From positions 1-64,000 of IMG/VR virus record IMGVR_UViG_3300021373_002342: a DNA stretch of 64,000 nucleotides; one strand, written 5' to 3'. The DNA is from a virus. The position numbers and the translations under genes are program-made. The notes beneath the pieces are model-generated. The model was not told the DNA's origin, ran no database searches, and saw only the letters and a program-made list of their open reading frames with translations. Of the stretch, positions 26,756 to 35,147 are shown in pieces. Position 1 is the first letter of the stretch. The number at the start of each line of letters is the position of its first letter.

Positions 26756-27452
26756 TCACCCAATCATCGTTACATTCTCGAGGATTAGGTTGTCCGTGAA
26801 ATACTGCTATGCTTGTATCTTTCTTAATGTACGGATGTCCTTTTTCAGCAAATGTTCGAACTCCGTCTATTCTAGTTATCTTTGCCATGTTGCGCATTTC
26901 CCACTTATAACTTTGTGCCCAACTGTCAGGATACAATTGATATAAATGATTACCTTTTATAACTTGTTCGTAGATATAATCTTGATCGCCGTGATGTAAT
27001 CTTATGTGCTTGCGAGGATCTTTAATAAAATTTTCATAAACGTAAGAATGACTGCCGACTTCTAATCTAAAAATGCTGCTGTTAAACTTAGGCCAATCGG
27101 GGCGCATTTTTCTTGTAAAGTCTCTAAGTATACAAAACTTGTTAGGATACACATCATAAAATTTGCCAATGTCATTAAAGATTATGACGTCTAGGTCTGA
27201 ATATAATATTGTACCTTGAGTAGGTAAATCAGGTTTAAAAAATAAAGGCTTGTACCACCAACCTGTTACATTGCCAACAAATGGTAAATCAAAAGTTTCA
27301 ATATCTTTATTAATATTATTTCTGTTATCGGTGTAACAAGCAAAACGAACATCACTAGGTGCATTTCGTTTGAACATAGAATGCAGAGTATTCACATACT
27401 CTGCATCATACTTAGTTCCGTGCTTTAAGCATACGAACCAGCGGTCTTGCAT
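26739..27452 (-). CDS. Glycosyltransferase-like protein (237 aa), GT-A/GT8-like
   Basis: The sequence has a GT-A-like layout: an N-terminal strand (RWFVCLKHGTKYDAEYV), a DxD-type motif in ILYSDLDVIIFND near residue 85, and a late histidine motif (AVFHGQPNPREC) that often completes the metal site. The start ATG directly follows the QueD-like stop. Phage glycosyltransferases modify DNA or surface glycans. Target unknown. A second GT of similar type lies at 43.9 kb. Confidence 0.75.
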   Translation of the reverse strand: MQDRWFVCLKHGTKYDAEYVNTLHSMFKRNAPSDVRFACYTDNRNNINKDIETFDLPFVGNVTGWWYKPLFFKPDLPTQGTILYSDLDVIIFNDIGKFYDVYPNKFCILRDFTRKMRPDWPKFNSSIFRLEVGSHSYVYENFIKDPRKHIRLHHGDQDYIYEQVIKGNHLYQLYPDSWAQSYKWEMRNMAKITRIDGVRTFAEKGHPYIKKDTSIAVFHGQPNPRECNDDWVIDNWK

Positions 27453-27902
27453 TTATGCCTCGTAGATAGCTGAGTTTGCTCCGTGTTCTGCACACTCGAC
27501 TCGTACACAATAACAACGATTGTCTGTTGCTTCACGTATAAGTTTGTCTGCAAAGTTAAATGCGTGTTCAGCAAACTTCTCTGCTCCTACACCATCAAAA
27601 ACACGAATCTCTGCTAGATCCATTTCTTCAAGTTCACGCATCTTATCTAAATGCGGATCATTTTTATCAACTGCTACTTTGTGATCGAAGTGATCCTCTA
27701 ACCAAGCCTTCAAAGGTTTTAGTCCTCCAAAGTCTACTGCCCAGTTTTTGTTGTCTAAGTGATCACAACCAAATGTAAATGTAAATGCTAGACTGTAACC
27801 GTGTAGTAAATGACAGTGTGAATGATCTGCGTTTGGTTGACGGAACACTGCTGATAAGCCAATGTTGTGTCCGTAATGTTTAGTGCTTAAATGTCTTGCC
27901 AT
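27453..27902 (-). CDS. queD: QueD/6-pyruvoyl-tetrahydropterin synthase-like protein (149 aa)
   Basis: T-fold enzymes of this family make 6-carboxytetrahydropterin (queuosine/7-deazaguanine pathway) or pyruvoyl-tetrahydropterin. Visible motifs are the catalytic-Cys region HSHCHLLHGYSL (Cys30, His34), DFGGLK, and a C-terminal CVRVECAEHG block. The position usually held by the second zinc His of HGH is Tyr36. I chose ATG 27902, which has GGAG 8 nt upstream, not the longer frame. A sigma70 promoter lies about 70 nt upstream. No other deazapurine gene is seen here, so the product may feed host tRNA or DNA modification. Confidence 0.82.
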   Translation of the reverse strand: MARHLSTKHYGHNIGLSAVFRQPNADHSHCHLLHGYSLAFTFTFGCDHLDNKNWAVDFGGLKPLKAWLEDHFDHKVAVDKNDPHLDKMRELEEMDLAEIRVFDGVGAEKFAEHAFNFADKLIREATDNRCYCVRVECAEHGANSAIYEA

Positions 27903-27963
27903 ATATTTTCTCCTATAAATATGTGGCGGCAGAATTAGAAGGGTTGACGCCAAGTCCTATTAG

Positions 27964-28563
27964 TTAGTCTTTATTATATATGATATTACTTATATTGTCA
28001 ACCTTTACATTAGGATAATTCCAGGCTGTTGGCATTTCCCAATTGTCGGTTTGATATATAACAAACTGAATTTTAGGAAAACAGTTAAAAATCATACCTG
28101 TTTGATGTATCCAATATCTTGGATCTACTGCTCTTTTATTAGATATCGAATAGTTAGGTGTGTTTTTATAGATGTTATTAACAAGTTTGTCTTTACTGTA
28201 TAGGTCAAAACCTATTAGATTGACAAATCCTTCTTTTGCATACATTGCAGCAATAAGTATAGCATACGGTCCGCTACCCCAATGAAAGGGTTCGTCTGCT
28301 CTTTCGTCACCTTTATAAGGCAATGGCGGAACTGGACGAACACGTTCTGCTATAAATCTATCATACCAATCAGATCTTGTATATAGTAATGTGCCTTTGC
28401 CATTTACGTTTGCTCGCAAACATTCTGACATCATACGTTTATCAACACATACTAGATAATCAGTGTAGTAATCTCTCCATAGGGCATTACACCCTACTTT
28501 TGGACCTTCGAGAAGATCAATCTTGATCGGAGTCCGGCTCTCTCCGTTGCCTATTGCCCACAT
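27964..28563 (-). CDS. Putative glycosyltransferase, sialyltransferase/DUF115-like fold (199 aa)
   Basis: The N-terminus MWAIGNGESRTPI resembles the nucleotide-sugar-binding GNGPS-type loop of GT42 and DUF115-like enzymes. It is followed by GCNALWRDYYTDYLVCVDKRM and, later, GSGPYAILIAAMYAKEGFV-NLIGFD, another Rossmann-like block. Function is inferred from these loops only. The start overlaps the preceding membrane protein gene by 47 nt. With neighbours at 26.7 and 43.9 kb it suggests glycan or nucleotide-sugar handling. Confidence 0.7.
   Translation of the reverse strand: MWAIGNGESRTPIKIDLLEGPKVGCNALWRDYYTDYLVCVDKRMMSECLRANVNGKGTLLYTRSDWYDRFIAERVRPVPPLPYKGDERADEPFHWGSGPYAILIAAMYAKEGFVNLIGFDLYSKDKLVNNIYKNTPNYSISNKRAVDPRYWIHQTGMIFNCFPKIQFVIYQTDNWEMPTAWNYPNVKVDNISNIIYNKD
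27973..28001 (-). promoter_or_regulatory. Sigma70 promoter for the queD-like gene
   Basis: TTGACA, 17-nt spacer, TATAAT on the minus strand, overlapping the 3' end of the upstream gene. The untranslated leader would be about 65 nt. Confidence 0.8.
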
Positions 28564-28831
28564 CTTTTTTTATCTCGCTTAGTTCATTTTTTATTGCTTC
28601 AAAATTACTCTCTACTCTGTGAGAACATTTTATCATATATACTATTTTACTTATCGCCCACCACCACCAGAATACACTGGTTGCGACAAATGTAACAGCG
28701 ATTATGACTGATGTAGGTGCTGTATCAAAGCCTAGTAGTTTTTCGCCTATAAGGATGGCTAGTGCGACAAATGGTAGTGTCCACGCCGCATAACGCCAGT
28801 ATTGTGCCTGTTTTTCTGTTTTTTTATACAT
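28517..28831 (-). CDS. Two-TM membrane protein with cytoplasmic tail (104 aa)
   Basis: Two hydrophobic helices (residues about 12-33 and 40-65, the second ending in a WWWWAIS run) are followed by a charged helical tail (NFEAIKNELSEIKKDVGN). AGGGA lies 7 nt before ATG 28831, and TATAAATA lies 38 nt upstream. Unrecognised; the topology is holin-like, but the family is not clear. Confidence 0.75.
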   Translation of the reverse strand: MYKKTEKQAQYWRYAAWTLPFVALAILIGEKLLGFDTAPTSVIIAVTFVATSVFWWWWAISKIVYMIKCSHRVESNFEAIKNELSEIKKDVGNRQRREPDSDQD

Positions 28832-28869
28832 AGATTTCCCTTTCTAGAAACTTAGTGTTCTAGCACAAA

Positions 28870-28877
28870 TATTTATA
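28870..28877 (-). promoter_or_regulatory. Late promoter TATAAATA
   Basis: Perfect TATAAATA on the minus strand before the 104-residue membrane protein. The leader contains a short CTAGAA/TTCTAG hairpin. Confidence 0.6.
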
Positions 28878-28905
28878 GTGATTATTGTTAGGATTATGTT
28901 TAGTT

Positions 28906-30045
28906 TTAAACCGATATAGAACCAAAAGTTTTCCATTCGCCTGGAGTTCCGCTTTTAACGCATACCCATCCTACATATGATGTAGGTCTTGGATCTGAAT
29001 TCCAAACAATGTCGCCTTTGTTCCAATTTCCGTCTACAGGTTCTGTATTAGATACTGCAAACTTTTTACCTTCAAATCTAACAGAACCGTTAGTTTCTAG
29101 AGATACATCATTAACTGATGTTACTCCAATACCAAGTTTGCCGTGTATATTTACATCTGCTGAATTAGCACCTCTAATACCGAATTCAACCTTGCCTGAT
29201 TTACTAATACTAATTCTAGGAGTATCATCTGTAATTAAATGAACACCTGAATTACTAAATGCACCAATACGAATGTCAGTGTCGTCTACATCAACTACAA
29301 ACTCACTTCCCCAGCCTTGCACTGCGAAGTTACCATTTGGTTGCTCAGTACCAATACCTAGTCTATCAGTATCAGTATTATATCTAAAACCATCGCCAAA
29401 CGAAACATGTCCAGCAACATCTAAAGACTCAAGTGTACCTACAGATCTTAGTTTGCTTGATCTAACGCTATTTCCTAATCCTGATGATGATATTACCGGC
29501 TCACTACCGATATAATAAGCAGCATCTCTAGCCATATCAATACTAATACTAGACCACAGTCTGACTGGATTATTCTTTAATACTAGTTGTTTTGATGTGC
29601 CATCGCCTTGCCACAACAAACCTTTGTTGTATACTGTTCCGTCTGTAGCACTAAACTCTAAGGATTTTGAAGAACTATTTCTTAGGTCGCCTGCAATTTC
29701 ATCTGCATATATTTTGCGGACAGTAAGATCACCGTCTACATCTAAGTTTCCGGATACTGTAGTATCGCCTACTACTTCGTCAACATCTATTTTATCTGTG
29801 CTAATACCATCGTCGTCTATTAGTACAGATAACTTAGTAGCACTGTCTTTAATACCAACAGAACTAAAATTACTAATAGTTCCGCCATTAATTTTATTTC
29901 CGCTTATTCCACCCTGAGGAATATCGTCCACATTAGGCTTTACATCACTTGGCACTGTTGCTAGTGTTCCTAGCAATTCTGCTAACTGAATCAAACCTTC
30001 TTGCGAATGTTTTAGAGTTATTGGGTCAACTGATTTGTTCTTCAT
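28906..30045 (-). CDS. Tail-fibre-like structural protein (379 aa)
   Basis: Fibre-type repeats (DSATKLSVLIDDDGISTDKI, SGNLDVDGDLTV) and the C-terminus WKTFGSISV, preceded by KGDIVWNSDPRPTSYVGW, resemble short fibre or neck proteins of marine T4-like phages. The annotated start is ATG 30045 (MKNKSVDPITLKHSQ), not the upstream TTG. A GATAAATA element ends 5 nt before the ATG and there is no ribosome site, so the late mRNA may be leaderless. It is isolated from the main structural block. Confidence 0.85.
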   Translation of the reverse strand: MKNKSVDPITLKHSQEGLIQLAELLGTLATVPSDVKPNVDDIPQGGISGNKINGGTISNFSSVGIKDSATKLSVLIDDDGISTDKIDVDEVVGDTTVSGNLDVDGDLTVRKIYADEIAGDLRNSSSKSLEFSATDGTVYNKGLLWQGDGTSKQLVLKNNPVRLWSSISIDMARDAAYYIGSEPVISSSGLGNSVRSSKLRSVGTLESLDVAGHVSFGDGFRYNTDTDRLGIGTEQPNGNFAVQGWGSEFVVDVDDTDIRIGAFSNSGVHLITDDTPRISISKSGKVEFGIRGANSADVNIHGKLGIGVTSVNDVSLETNGSVRFEGKKFAVSNTEPVDGNWNKGDIVWNSDPRPTSYVGWVCVKSGTPGEWKTFGSISV

Positions 30046-30050
30046 ATAAC

Positions 30051-30058
30051 TATTTATC
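30051..30058 (-). promoter_or_regulatory. Late promoter GATAAATA abutting the start codon
   Basis: The TAAATA core ends 5 nt before ATG 30045. In T4 the transcription start is about 6 nt after this motif, which would place it at the start codon. Confidence 0.6.
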
Positions 30059-31349
30059 AAGATACCTTTAGAAGCACTGTATCAGGATTACAGCGACCAT
30101 TTAGTTTGGTATCTGTTGTATTAATATTATCTAAGAACTTGCGTAGTGCTACTTTACCTGCGGCTTTGAACTCTTTTAATTGTTCGGGTGGCTTACGCAA
30201 AGTCTTTTGAATACTCTGTGCTTCATCAAATCCGATAATAGTTGTACCTTTGACACTAAGTCCAGTGCCGTCACGCATTAGTCCTTTTGGATCTACATTT
30301 GACGCAACATACTTACCTAGTTTCCGTGTTTTAACATTAAATACCCAAAGTTCGTTTGCACCTACAATAAGTGTAGGATCAATTGATGCAAGTGAATACT
30401 TGTCATCTGCTTTGTTAAACTTGAGCTTTTCAACAATCTTACTTGCTGAACGTTGCTTAGGCTTACGTGGTTTACGTGTTGCTTTTGCTTGTTCAATAAT
30501 AAAGTCAAGCTCTGCATTTACAGTCTCAATTGCTTTGCGATACTTTGCAATGTCTGATTTTTTAAGATGACTATAACCTTCTTTAAGTTGTGCCCATTGA
30601 TCTGCTTCAAACTCGCTCATCTTCTTAAGTTGGCCAGCAGTAGGGAATCGTTCTAGTTCGTTAAAGTCTTCAAGTTCAGACTCCCAAAAAGATCGCATTT
30701 TACGAGCATGTGCTTGGCTAGGTTGTATCTTTTTAAAATGTTTTTTAAAGTCAAATCCTTTAGGATCAAAGTTATCTTTATCGCTAATCCAAACTTCTAA
30801 CCATTCATCAATTGGTTCTGCCATTTCGTATGCTTGATCGCGAATACGTTCTTGAATCGTAGGAACATGCTTCTTAGCTTCGTTTTTGGCTTCTTCTTTC
30901 TTTTCAACAACAACCTTTGAGCCTTCTTCGATATAATGTTCAATTCTTTTTTGTAAAAATATCTTTGGATCTTTTGCTTCGCCTATTGTTCCTGGAAGAC
31001 TTTGCCAATATTCATCTTCAGCTTTTACATACCCCGGCATTCCATTTAGAAACTGCTTTGCAACAATAGCACTTGTAACACTAATAAAAGTGTTAGGCAT
31101 TGCTTTTGCATGTTTAATTTGTTCTTTAGTATACTCGCCACTCTTTTCCATCCATTCAAAAATTGCAGGATAAAGATCTGCGGGTTTAAATTCTTCGTAA
31201 TAGAACTGACGGGTGTGTTGTCTGTGACGATGAATCTGCTGACCAGTCCATTCTTCCCAGCCGTCCCAACCCGGTGCTTCGATTTTACCACCTCGTTTGA
31301 TACGAGGAGCAGCTCTAGGTGCTTTACGTTTTGTTTTTGGAAGTGCCAT
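30057..31349 (-). CDS. Large conserved phage protein of unknown function (430 aa)
   Basis: The protein opens with a strongly basic tail (MALPKTKRKAPRAAPRIKRG). Long charged helices follow, including a Lys/Glu-rich segment near residue 150 and RKPRKPKQRSASKIVEKLKF near residue 300. The C-terminal region is more globular (LIVGANELWVFNVKTRKLG). The basic tail suggests nucleic-acid contact. It has its own sigma70 promoter about 40 nt upstream plus an AAGGAC ribosome site, so it is probably early or middle. I do not recognise the family. Confidence 0.85.
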   Translation of the reverse strand: MALPKTKRKAPRAAPRIKRGGKIEAPGWDGWEEWTGQQIHRHRQHTRQFYYEEFKPADLYPAIFEWMEKSGEYTKEQIKHAKAMPNTFISVTSAIVAKQFLNGMPGYVKAEDEYWQSLPGTIGEAKDPKIFLQKRIEHYIEEGSKVVVEKKEEAKNEAKKHVPTIQERIRDQAYEMAEPIDEWLEVWISDKDNFDPKGFDFKKHFKKIQPSQAHARKMRSFWESELEDFNELERFPTAGQLKKMSEFEADQWAQLKEGYSHLKKSDIAKYRKAIETVNAELDFIIEQAKATRKPRKPKQRSASKIVEKLKFNKADDKYSLASIDPTLIVGANELWVFNVKTRKLGKYVASNVDPKGLMRDGTGLSVKGTTIIGFDEAQSIQKTLRKPPEQLKEFKAAGKVALRKFLDNINTTDTKLNGRCNPDTVLLKVS

Positions 31350-31381
31350 TGTATTGTCCTTGCAATTTCAATTATTTTACT

Positions 31382-31410
31382 ACTATATAGCCACTATGCT
31401 ACAAAGTCAA
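31382..31410 (-). promoter_or_regulatory. Sigma70 promoter for the 430-aa gene
   Basis: TTGACT, 17-nt spacer, TATAGT on the minus strand; overlaps the last codons of the deaminase gene. Confidence 0.75.
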
Positions 31411-31810
31411 GTATTTTTGACTCATCTTCAGACCAAAAAACTCTTTTAATGCCATAGCTCTTGATTATATTAGAACAGCCTGCACAGGGTTTAGCAAGAC
31501 CGTATACCCACCTGTTAGACGCAATATGCGGTCGTTTAACACGTACTATGTGTAAGTCGCACTGTTTGAGTTGCTCGGGTGTAATCAAGCGTAGAGCGTT
31601 GCGTATAGCGTCTACTTCGGCATGCATAAACAGTTGATCTGTGCGGTATCCTTCACCTAACATCATTGGGTGAGTTTTTCTTCGATTAACACCTGTAGAA
31701 ATGAGATGTTTCTTATAGGTAATGCCAGCAGCCATTGGCACTCTTCGACTTGATTCAAATCCGCCCGAACTAATAGCCAGCCGAGTAAGCATTTGATTTA
31801 TACGATTCAT
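31394..31810 (-). CDS. Cytidine/deoxycytidylate deaminase-family protein (138 aa)
   Basis: Zinc-dependent deaminase motifs are present: HAEVDAIRNAL (His ligand and catalytic Glu) near residue 63 and PCAGC (two Cys ligands) near residue 108. In T4-like phages dCMP deaminase supplies dUMP for dTMP synthesis. The protein is shorter than T4 Cd, so the exact substrate (dCMP, cytidine or another base) is inferred. The start overlaps the upstream gene's stop by ATGA-type coupling. Confidence 0.85.
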   Translation of the reverse strand: MNRINQMLTRLAISSGGFESSRRVPMAAGITYKKHLISTGVNRRKTHPMMLGEGYRTDQLFMHAEVDAIRNALRLITPEQLKQCDLHIVRVKRPHIASNRWVYGLAKPCAGCSNIIKSYGIKRVFWSEDESKILDFVA

Positions 31811-32049
31811 TGTGCTTTCTTTAATTCGTAGAATGTAGCATACTTATCTTTGAGTGTGCCAATAATCTTAATGCGGTGTCCATAGGTGTGAGGGTTTGGA
31901 GTAGAAGTCCAGTATACATCTTCTGCTTTTTCCATTGCCCATTTGCCTTCGGGTGTCTGCTGCCAGTTATAAATAGGCTCTGCTACATAGATTTCTACAT
32001 CATCCACATCGCCCATTGTAAACTCGTGTAAGACATACTTAGCCTTCAC
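31807..32049 (-). CDS. Conserved small phage protein (80 aa), unknown
   Basis: Compact mixed alpha/beta sequence (MKAKYVLHEFTMGDVDDVEI..., YGHRIKIIGTLKDKYATFY) without cysteines or membrane helix. It overlaps the deaminase start by 4 nt and lies 29 nt after the ligase gene start region, so it belongs to one transcription unit with both. No family recognised. Confidence 0.75.
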   Translation of the reverse strand: MKAKYVLHEFTMGDVDDVEIYVAEPIYNWQQTPEGKWAMEKAEDVYWTSTPNPHTYGHRIKIIGTLKDKYATFYELKKAQ

Positions 32050-32078
32050 GTTCTAGATCCCACACACAAATATTTGGT

Positions 32079-33386
32079 TTAGATTTTTTCGCCGACTTCA
32101 AATCCGCGGAAGGTTTTGAACCTTGGGAAACGAAGCGAATAAGTGCCGTCTTGATTTTGCGTAATAGCATCTGCTCGTACCTCTACTAAATTGCCGATAA
32201 TATCATCACGGCTGTTCCAAAAATCGTCACGATTAGCATCAGTGAAGCCGCTGCCAACATTAACGTGAATATGTCTTCCGTCGTCGATTCCCTCGCAGAC
32301 AAACGCTCCAAGGCGTCCTTCGTTGCGGCCAGTACCTTCTTCAATCTCCTTTACCTCCAATGTTACTTCAATAAATGGCTTTGCTTTGAGCCAAGCATGA
32401 GTACGCTTACATTCATACGGTGCATCAGGATCTTTGATCATAACTCCTTCATATCCACCGTCTACAGCCGCTTTATTAAGCTCTACAAAGCGTTGTTGTC
32501 CTTCGGGTGTGTCCAAGTTAACATCTTCCCATTCAAGTGCCTGTACGTGCTTTAAAACGCTTTGATGATCACGTACCCAATGGCTAGTAATAAGGCTTCT
32601 AAAACTCTGTGGTTTATCCCACTCGCCTTTTAAGAAACAACCTAATGGAATAGTATCAAACAAGTGTAGCACAGCATCATTCGCTTTTACGTTGTCCTTA
32701 CGGTGCACCTGCTTCATAAGATCTTGAAAGTTAGCACTCATTACTTCTCCGTCTAAAACAAGCGGATAAGGTACAGGATGTTCTTTTAGCACCTCTTTGA
32801 TTTCGTTAATGATATGATCAAAGTTGTGAAATTGTTTACCATTACGACTAAACATTTCTACTTTGTCACCTTTAATAACTGTAAGTACTCGAACACCGTC
32901 TAGTTTAATTTCAATCTGCTTAGGACCTACCATTTTCTTTTCGTGCTTGGCACTATCATGAGCAAGAGCACAAGTAAACACAGGTACAGTTCCAGGTACT
33001 ACTTTGTTTACAGTCTTTTCACTAACACCGCAACGTAAGTCCTTGATAAGGATACGACGGTACCAATCATTCCACTGTTCTGTAGTAGCAACACCCATTG
33101 CTAGTTCAATAGCATCACGTGCCGCATGTCCAGTTAGCTCACGCTGTTGTAGTTTTTCAGCAAGTTCTTTAAACACTTCCCAAGACAATCCTTGTCCAGT
33201 TAATATGTCTGAACGCTCAGGGACTTGTTTTACACCAAATGTAATGAGAGGATCTAGGGCCATTGTAAGACCTTCAAAAAACTCTGGCAATCCTTCGTCG
33301 TATGCCGCTCGAATAATGCCTTCTTTGTCTAAGCGACTGTTGTGGATTTCAAGTTGACGAATAATTGCGTCTGGTTGTGTTCTCAT
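32079..33386 (-). CDS. lig: ATP-dependent DNA ligase (435 aa)
   Basis: The nucleotidyltransferase motifs are in order: motif I EIKLDGVRV (the lysine that becomes adenylated, near residue 159), FSRNGK, motif III-IV region LVLDGEVM, motif IV GGYEGVMIKDP and motif V AWLKAKPF, followed by an OB-fold-like C-terminus (RLGAFVCEG, VEVRADAI). It resembles T4 gp30-type ligases at a somewhat shorter length. It seals nicks in replication and repair. The ATG overlaps the SWIM gene stop by 4 nt. A sigma70 promoter sits about 260 nt upstream inside the 99-residue gene. Confidence 0.93.
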   Translation of the reverse strand: MRTQPDAIIRQLEIHNSRLDKEGIIRAAYDEGLPEFFEGLTMALDPLITFGVKQVPERSDILTGQGLSWEVFKELAEKLQQRELTGHAARDAIELAMGVATTEQWNDWYRRILIKDLRCGVSEKTVNKVVPGTVPVFTCALAHDSAKHEKKMVGPKQIEIKLDGVRVLTVIKGDKVEMFSRNGKQFHNFDHIINEIKEVLKEHPVPYPLVLDGEVMSANFQDLMKQVHRKDNVKANDAVLHLFDTIPLGCFLKGEWDKPQSFRSLITSHWVRDHQSVLKHVQALEWEDVNLDTPEGQQRFVELNKAAVDGGYEGVMIKDPDAPYECKRTHAWLKAKPFIEVTLEVKEIEEGTGRNEGRLGAFVCEGIDDGRHIHVNVGSGFTDANRDDFWNSRDDIIGNLVEVRADAITQNQDGTYSLRFPRFKTFRGFEVGEKI

Positions 33387-33607
33387 GCCATTGCCCTTTC
33401 AACTTTCTTTAATACTGCTTGTGAATGCTTGCAAGCACCTCTAAATGTAAATCCAGGACAATCGCAGTTAAAACCTTTGTCATGTAGTTCTACATTATAA
33501 ACATTATCTTTACTACCTTGCATAGGCCAGATAGTGCCTACCATCCAATGGCCCTTAGGCGAAAAGACGGTAGGTCTTAGATAGCGTTCAAACTTTGACT
33601 TTTTCAT
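33383..33607 (-). CDS. SWIM-type zinc-finger protein (74 aa)
   Basis: The motif FNCDCPGFTFRGACKHSQAV fits the SWIM signature CxCxnCxH, a zinc-binding module used for DNA or protein contact. The rest is a short beta-rich segment. It is overlapped 4 nt on each side by the ligase and 99-residue genes, implying translational coupling and a possible role with the ligase. Confidence 0.85.
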   Translation of the reverse strand: MKKSKFERYLRPTVFSPKGHWMVGTIWPMQGSKDNVYNVELHDKGFNCDCPGFTFRGACKHSQAVLKKVERAMA

Positions 33608-33903
33608 ACTTGCCTCGGTGTTGTGCCTGTTGCTGTATATAACTTCATTATTATACCATCAACTTCAGCTTCTGTCAACCATCCTTTTATTGTATCGCCT
33701 TCATTAGTAATACCTGGAAGTTCTACCATATCCGAAGCAACACCATCATTGGCATCAAACACGCCGATTTCGTATTTTCCTTGACTGCCGCCATATGAGA
33801 AATCGCTCTTGACAATACTCAAGTGATATTTGCCAAAGTCAAGAACTGCTTGTACACCTTTAGGTACATCAGTTTCCAATAGTTTGAAATCCTTCAGTTT
33901 CAT
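33604..33903 (-). CDS. Conserved phage protein (99 aa), unknown
   Basis: Beta-rich sequence (VQAVLDFGKYHLSIVKSDFS, GKYEIGVFDANDG) with no recognised motif. It is coupled to the SWIM gene (4-nt overlap). Its coding sequence hosts a sigma70 promoter for the genes downstream. Confidence 0.75.
   Translation of the reverse strand: MKLKDFKLLETDVPKGVQAVLDFGKYHLSIVKSDFSYGGSQGKYEIGVFDANDGVASDMVELPGITNEGDTIKGWLTEAEVDGIIMKLYTATGTTPRQV
33650..33678 (-). promoter_or_regulatory. Intragenic sigma70 promoter upstream of SWIM-ligase genes
   Basis: TTGACA, 17-nt spacer, TATAAT on the minus strand, entirely inside the 99-residue gene. Confidence 0.7.
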
Positions 33904-34066
33904 AATATTCTGGCTCCATTTCTAGTGATTCGTGGTAATCAAAAACTGTATATCCTTGTAGTGCATACCACGTCGCTTGTTTAGGTGTAGCAAGAGCAGT
34001 AAGTCTATCAGTAATCTTACCGCCCTGCCACTTTTCAAACTCATACAATCGGTGTTCGTAAAGCAT
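33869..34066 (-). CDS. Small phage protein (65 aa), unknown
   Basis: Tyr/Glu-rich sequence (MLYEHRLYEFEKWQGGKITD...EPEYYETEGFQ). It overlaps the phosphoesterase stop by 26 nt and the next gene by 35 nt. No clear ribosome site, so the exact start is uncertain; an internal TTG start is possible. Confidence 0.6.
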   Translation of the reverse strand: MLYEHRLYEFEKWQGGKITDRLTALATPKQATWYALQGYTVFDYHESLEMEPEYYETEGFQTIGN

Positions 34067-34565
34067 CTAAGTTCACCGGAGTGTAATTAATTTGCTCTAC
34101 GCAAACACATTTGTAAGGTCCTTCCGGTGAAGGATTACTATGAACGTGTCCGTGTACGTTTACAACATCTTGTCCGTCCCAGCGCAACTTTTCACCTAGT
34201 GTTTGCGGGTGCAAAGGCATGTGGGTAAACACCAAGTTATCAATGTTGTACCAGTACTGTATATCTTTGAAGAATGGAGCAAGGTGCTTAACATTATCGT
34301 GATTGCCTAGTGCAAGTTTTTTCTTGCCAGGCAACTTAGCAAAGTTTGCCTCCATCCATGCAACCTTATCCATACCAAACAACACATCTCCACAGTGAAT
34401 AACTGTATCGCCGTCTTTAACAGTATCGTTCCAGTTGTCTAACATGCACTGATTCATCTCGTCTACATTAGCAAACTGCCTTGTGGGCTTGCCATCGTAA
34501 TCACAAAACTCTAAAATTTTAGCGTGGTTGAAGTGAGTGTCGCTTAAAACCCAAATATCTGCCAT
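34041..34565 (-). CDS. Calcineurin-like metallophosphoesterase (174 aa)
   Basis: The dimetal phosphoesterase motifs are complete: LSDTHFNH (D-x-H), CGDVLFG (GD), LGNHDN (GNHD), THMPLHP, and HGHVHSN (GHxH). Length fits the single-domain YfcE/phage phosphoesterase type. The substrate is unknown (phosphodiester, cyclic nucleotide or RNA end are possible). A sigma70 promoter lies 37 nt upstream. Confidence 0.9.
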   Translation of the reverse strand: MADIWVLSDTHFNHAKILEFCDYDGKPTRQFANVDEMNQCMLDNWNDTVKDGDTVIHCGDVLFGMDKVAWMEANFAKLPGKKKLALGNHDNVKHLAPFFKDIQYWYNIDNLVFTHMPLHPQTLGEKLRWDGQDVVNVHGHVHSNPSPEGPYKCVCVEQINYTPVNLDALRTPIV

Positions 34566-34601
34566 CTTGTGTGCCTCTGTGTGTGCCTAATTAATATAAC
34601 T

Positions 34602-34630
34602 ATTATAAGCTCATTTTATGCTGTTGTCAA
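34602..34630 (-). promoter_or_regulatory. Sigma70 promoter for the phosphoesterase gene
   Basis: TTGACA, 17-nt spacer, TATAAT on the minus strand; overlaps the last codons of the sulfotransferase gene. Confidence 0.8.
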
Positions 34631-35134
34631 CTGAAAAAGCTCTAAATCTTTGGCGTAAAAGTCATTGATTTTATTATAGTTTGCGTGTTCAGTTACATAA
34701 TTTCTAATTTTTACTTTGTTTCTGTTACCATCAATTGTATTAATAATGTCTAGAGTTGCAGTCTTTCTAAAACAGTTCCAATCTTCTTGCATACGATGCA
34801 AAAGATTAGGTTCGAACTGATATAACTTTGTTCTGTTTGGATCGAGCATTTCAATAAATGTATGTTGCGGTTGTGTGTGCTTGTCTAGATGCAGTTTTTC
34901 TAAATTAAAACTTCTAATATCTGTATTATCAAACTGCTGACATCTCCATAGGTACTCTGTTGCACCACTAATCCATCTATCTATTGGATCTCGTATTACA
35001 GCAATGTATGTGCGTCTATTGATGTGCTTGTAGTCAGTAGGTGTCCAACTACAGTATGCAGAGATTGCGGTGCTTGCATTCTTTGGAATTAATACAATAC
35101 ATGCTTTGTCATTGTAAAAGCCAGTTCTAAACAT
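34616..35134 (-). CDS. Sulfotransferase-family protein (172 aa)
   Basis: The PAPS-binding 5'-phosphosulfate loop is visible as VLIPKNASTAI, and the 3'-phosphate loop as YIAVIRDPIDRWISG. These mark the sulfotransferase family, which moves sulfate to carbohydrate or other acceptors. Start ATG 35134 is chosen because upstream sequence is tRNA-Arg. A TAAATA motif ends 4 nt before this ATG and lies between it and the tRNA CCA end. The acceptor is unknown; a virion or host-surface glycan is plausible. Confidence 0.82.
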   Translation of the reverse strand: MFRTGFYNDKACIVLIPKNASTAISAYCSWTPTDYKHINRRTYIAVIRDPIDRWISGATEYLWRCQQFDNTDIRSFNLEKLHLDKHTQPQHTFIEMLDPNRTKLYQFEPNLLHRMQEDWNCFRKTATLDIINTIDGNRNKVKIRNYVTEHANYNKINDFYAKDLELFQLTTA

Positions 35135-35138
35135 GCTG

Positions 35139-35144
35139 TATTTA
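35139..35144 (-). promoter_or_regulatory. Late promoter motif TAAATA between tRNA-Arg and the sulfotransferase
   Basis: The core lies 4 nt before ATG 35134 and 4 nt after the tRNA-Arg CCA end (35148), giving a leaderless late transcript. Confidence 0.5.
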
Positions 35145-35147
35145 CAT

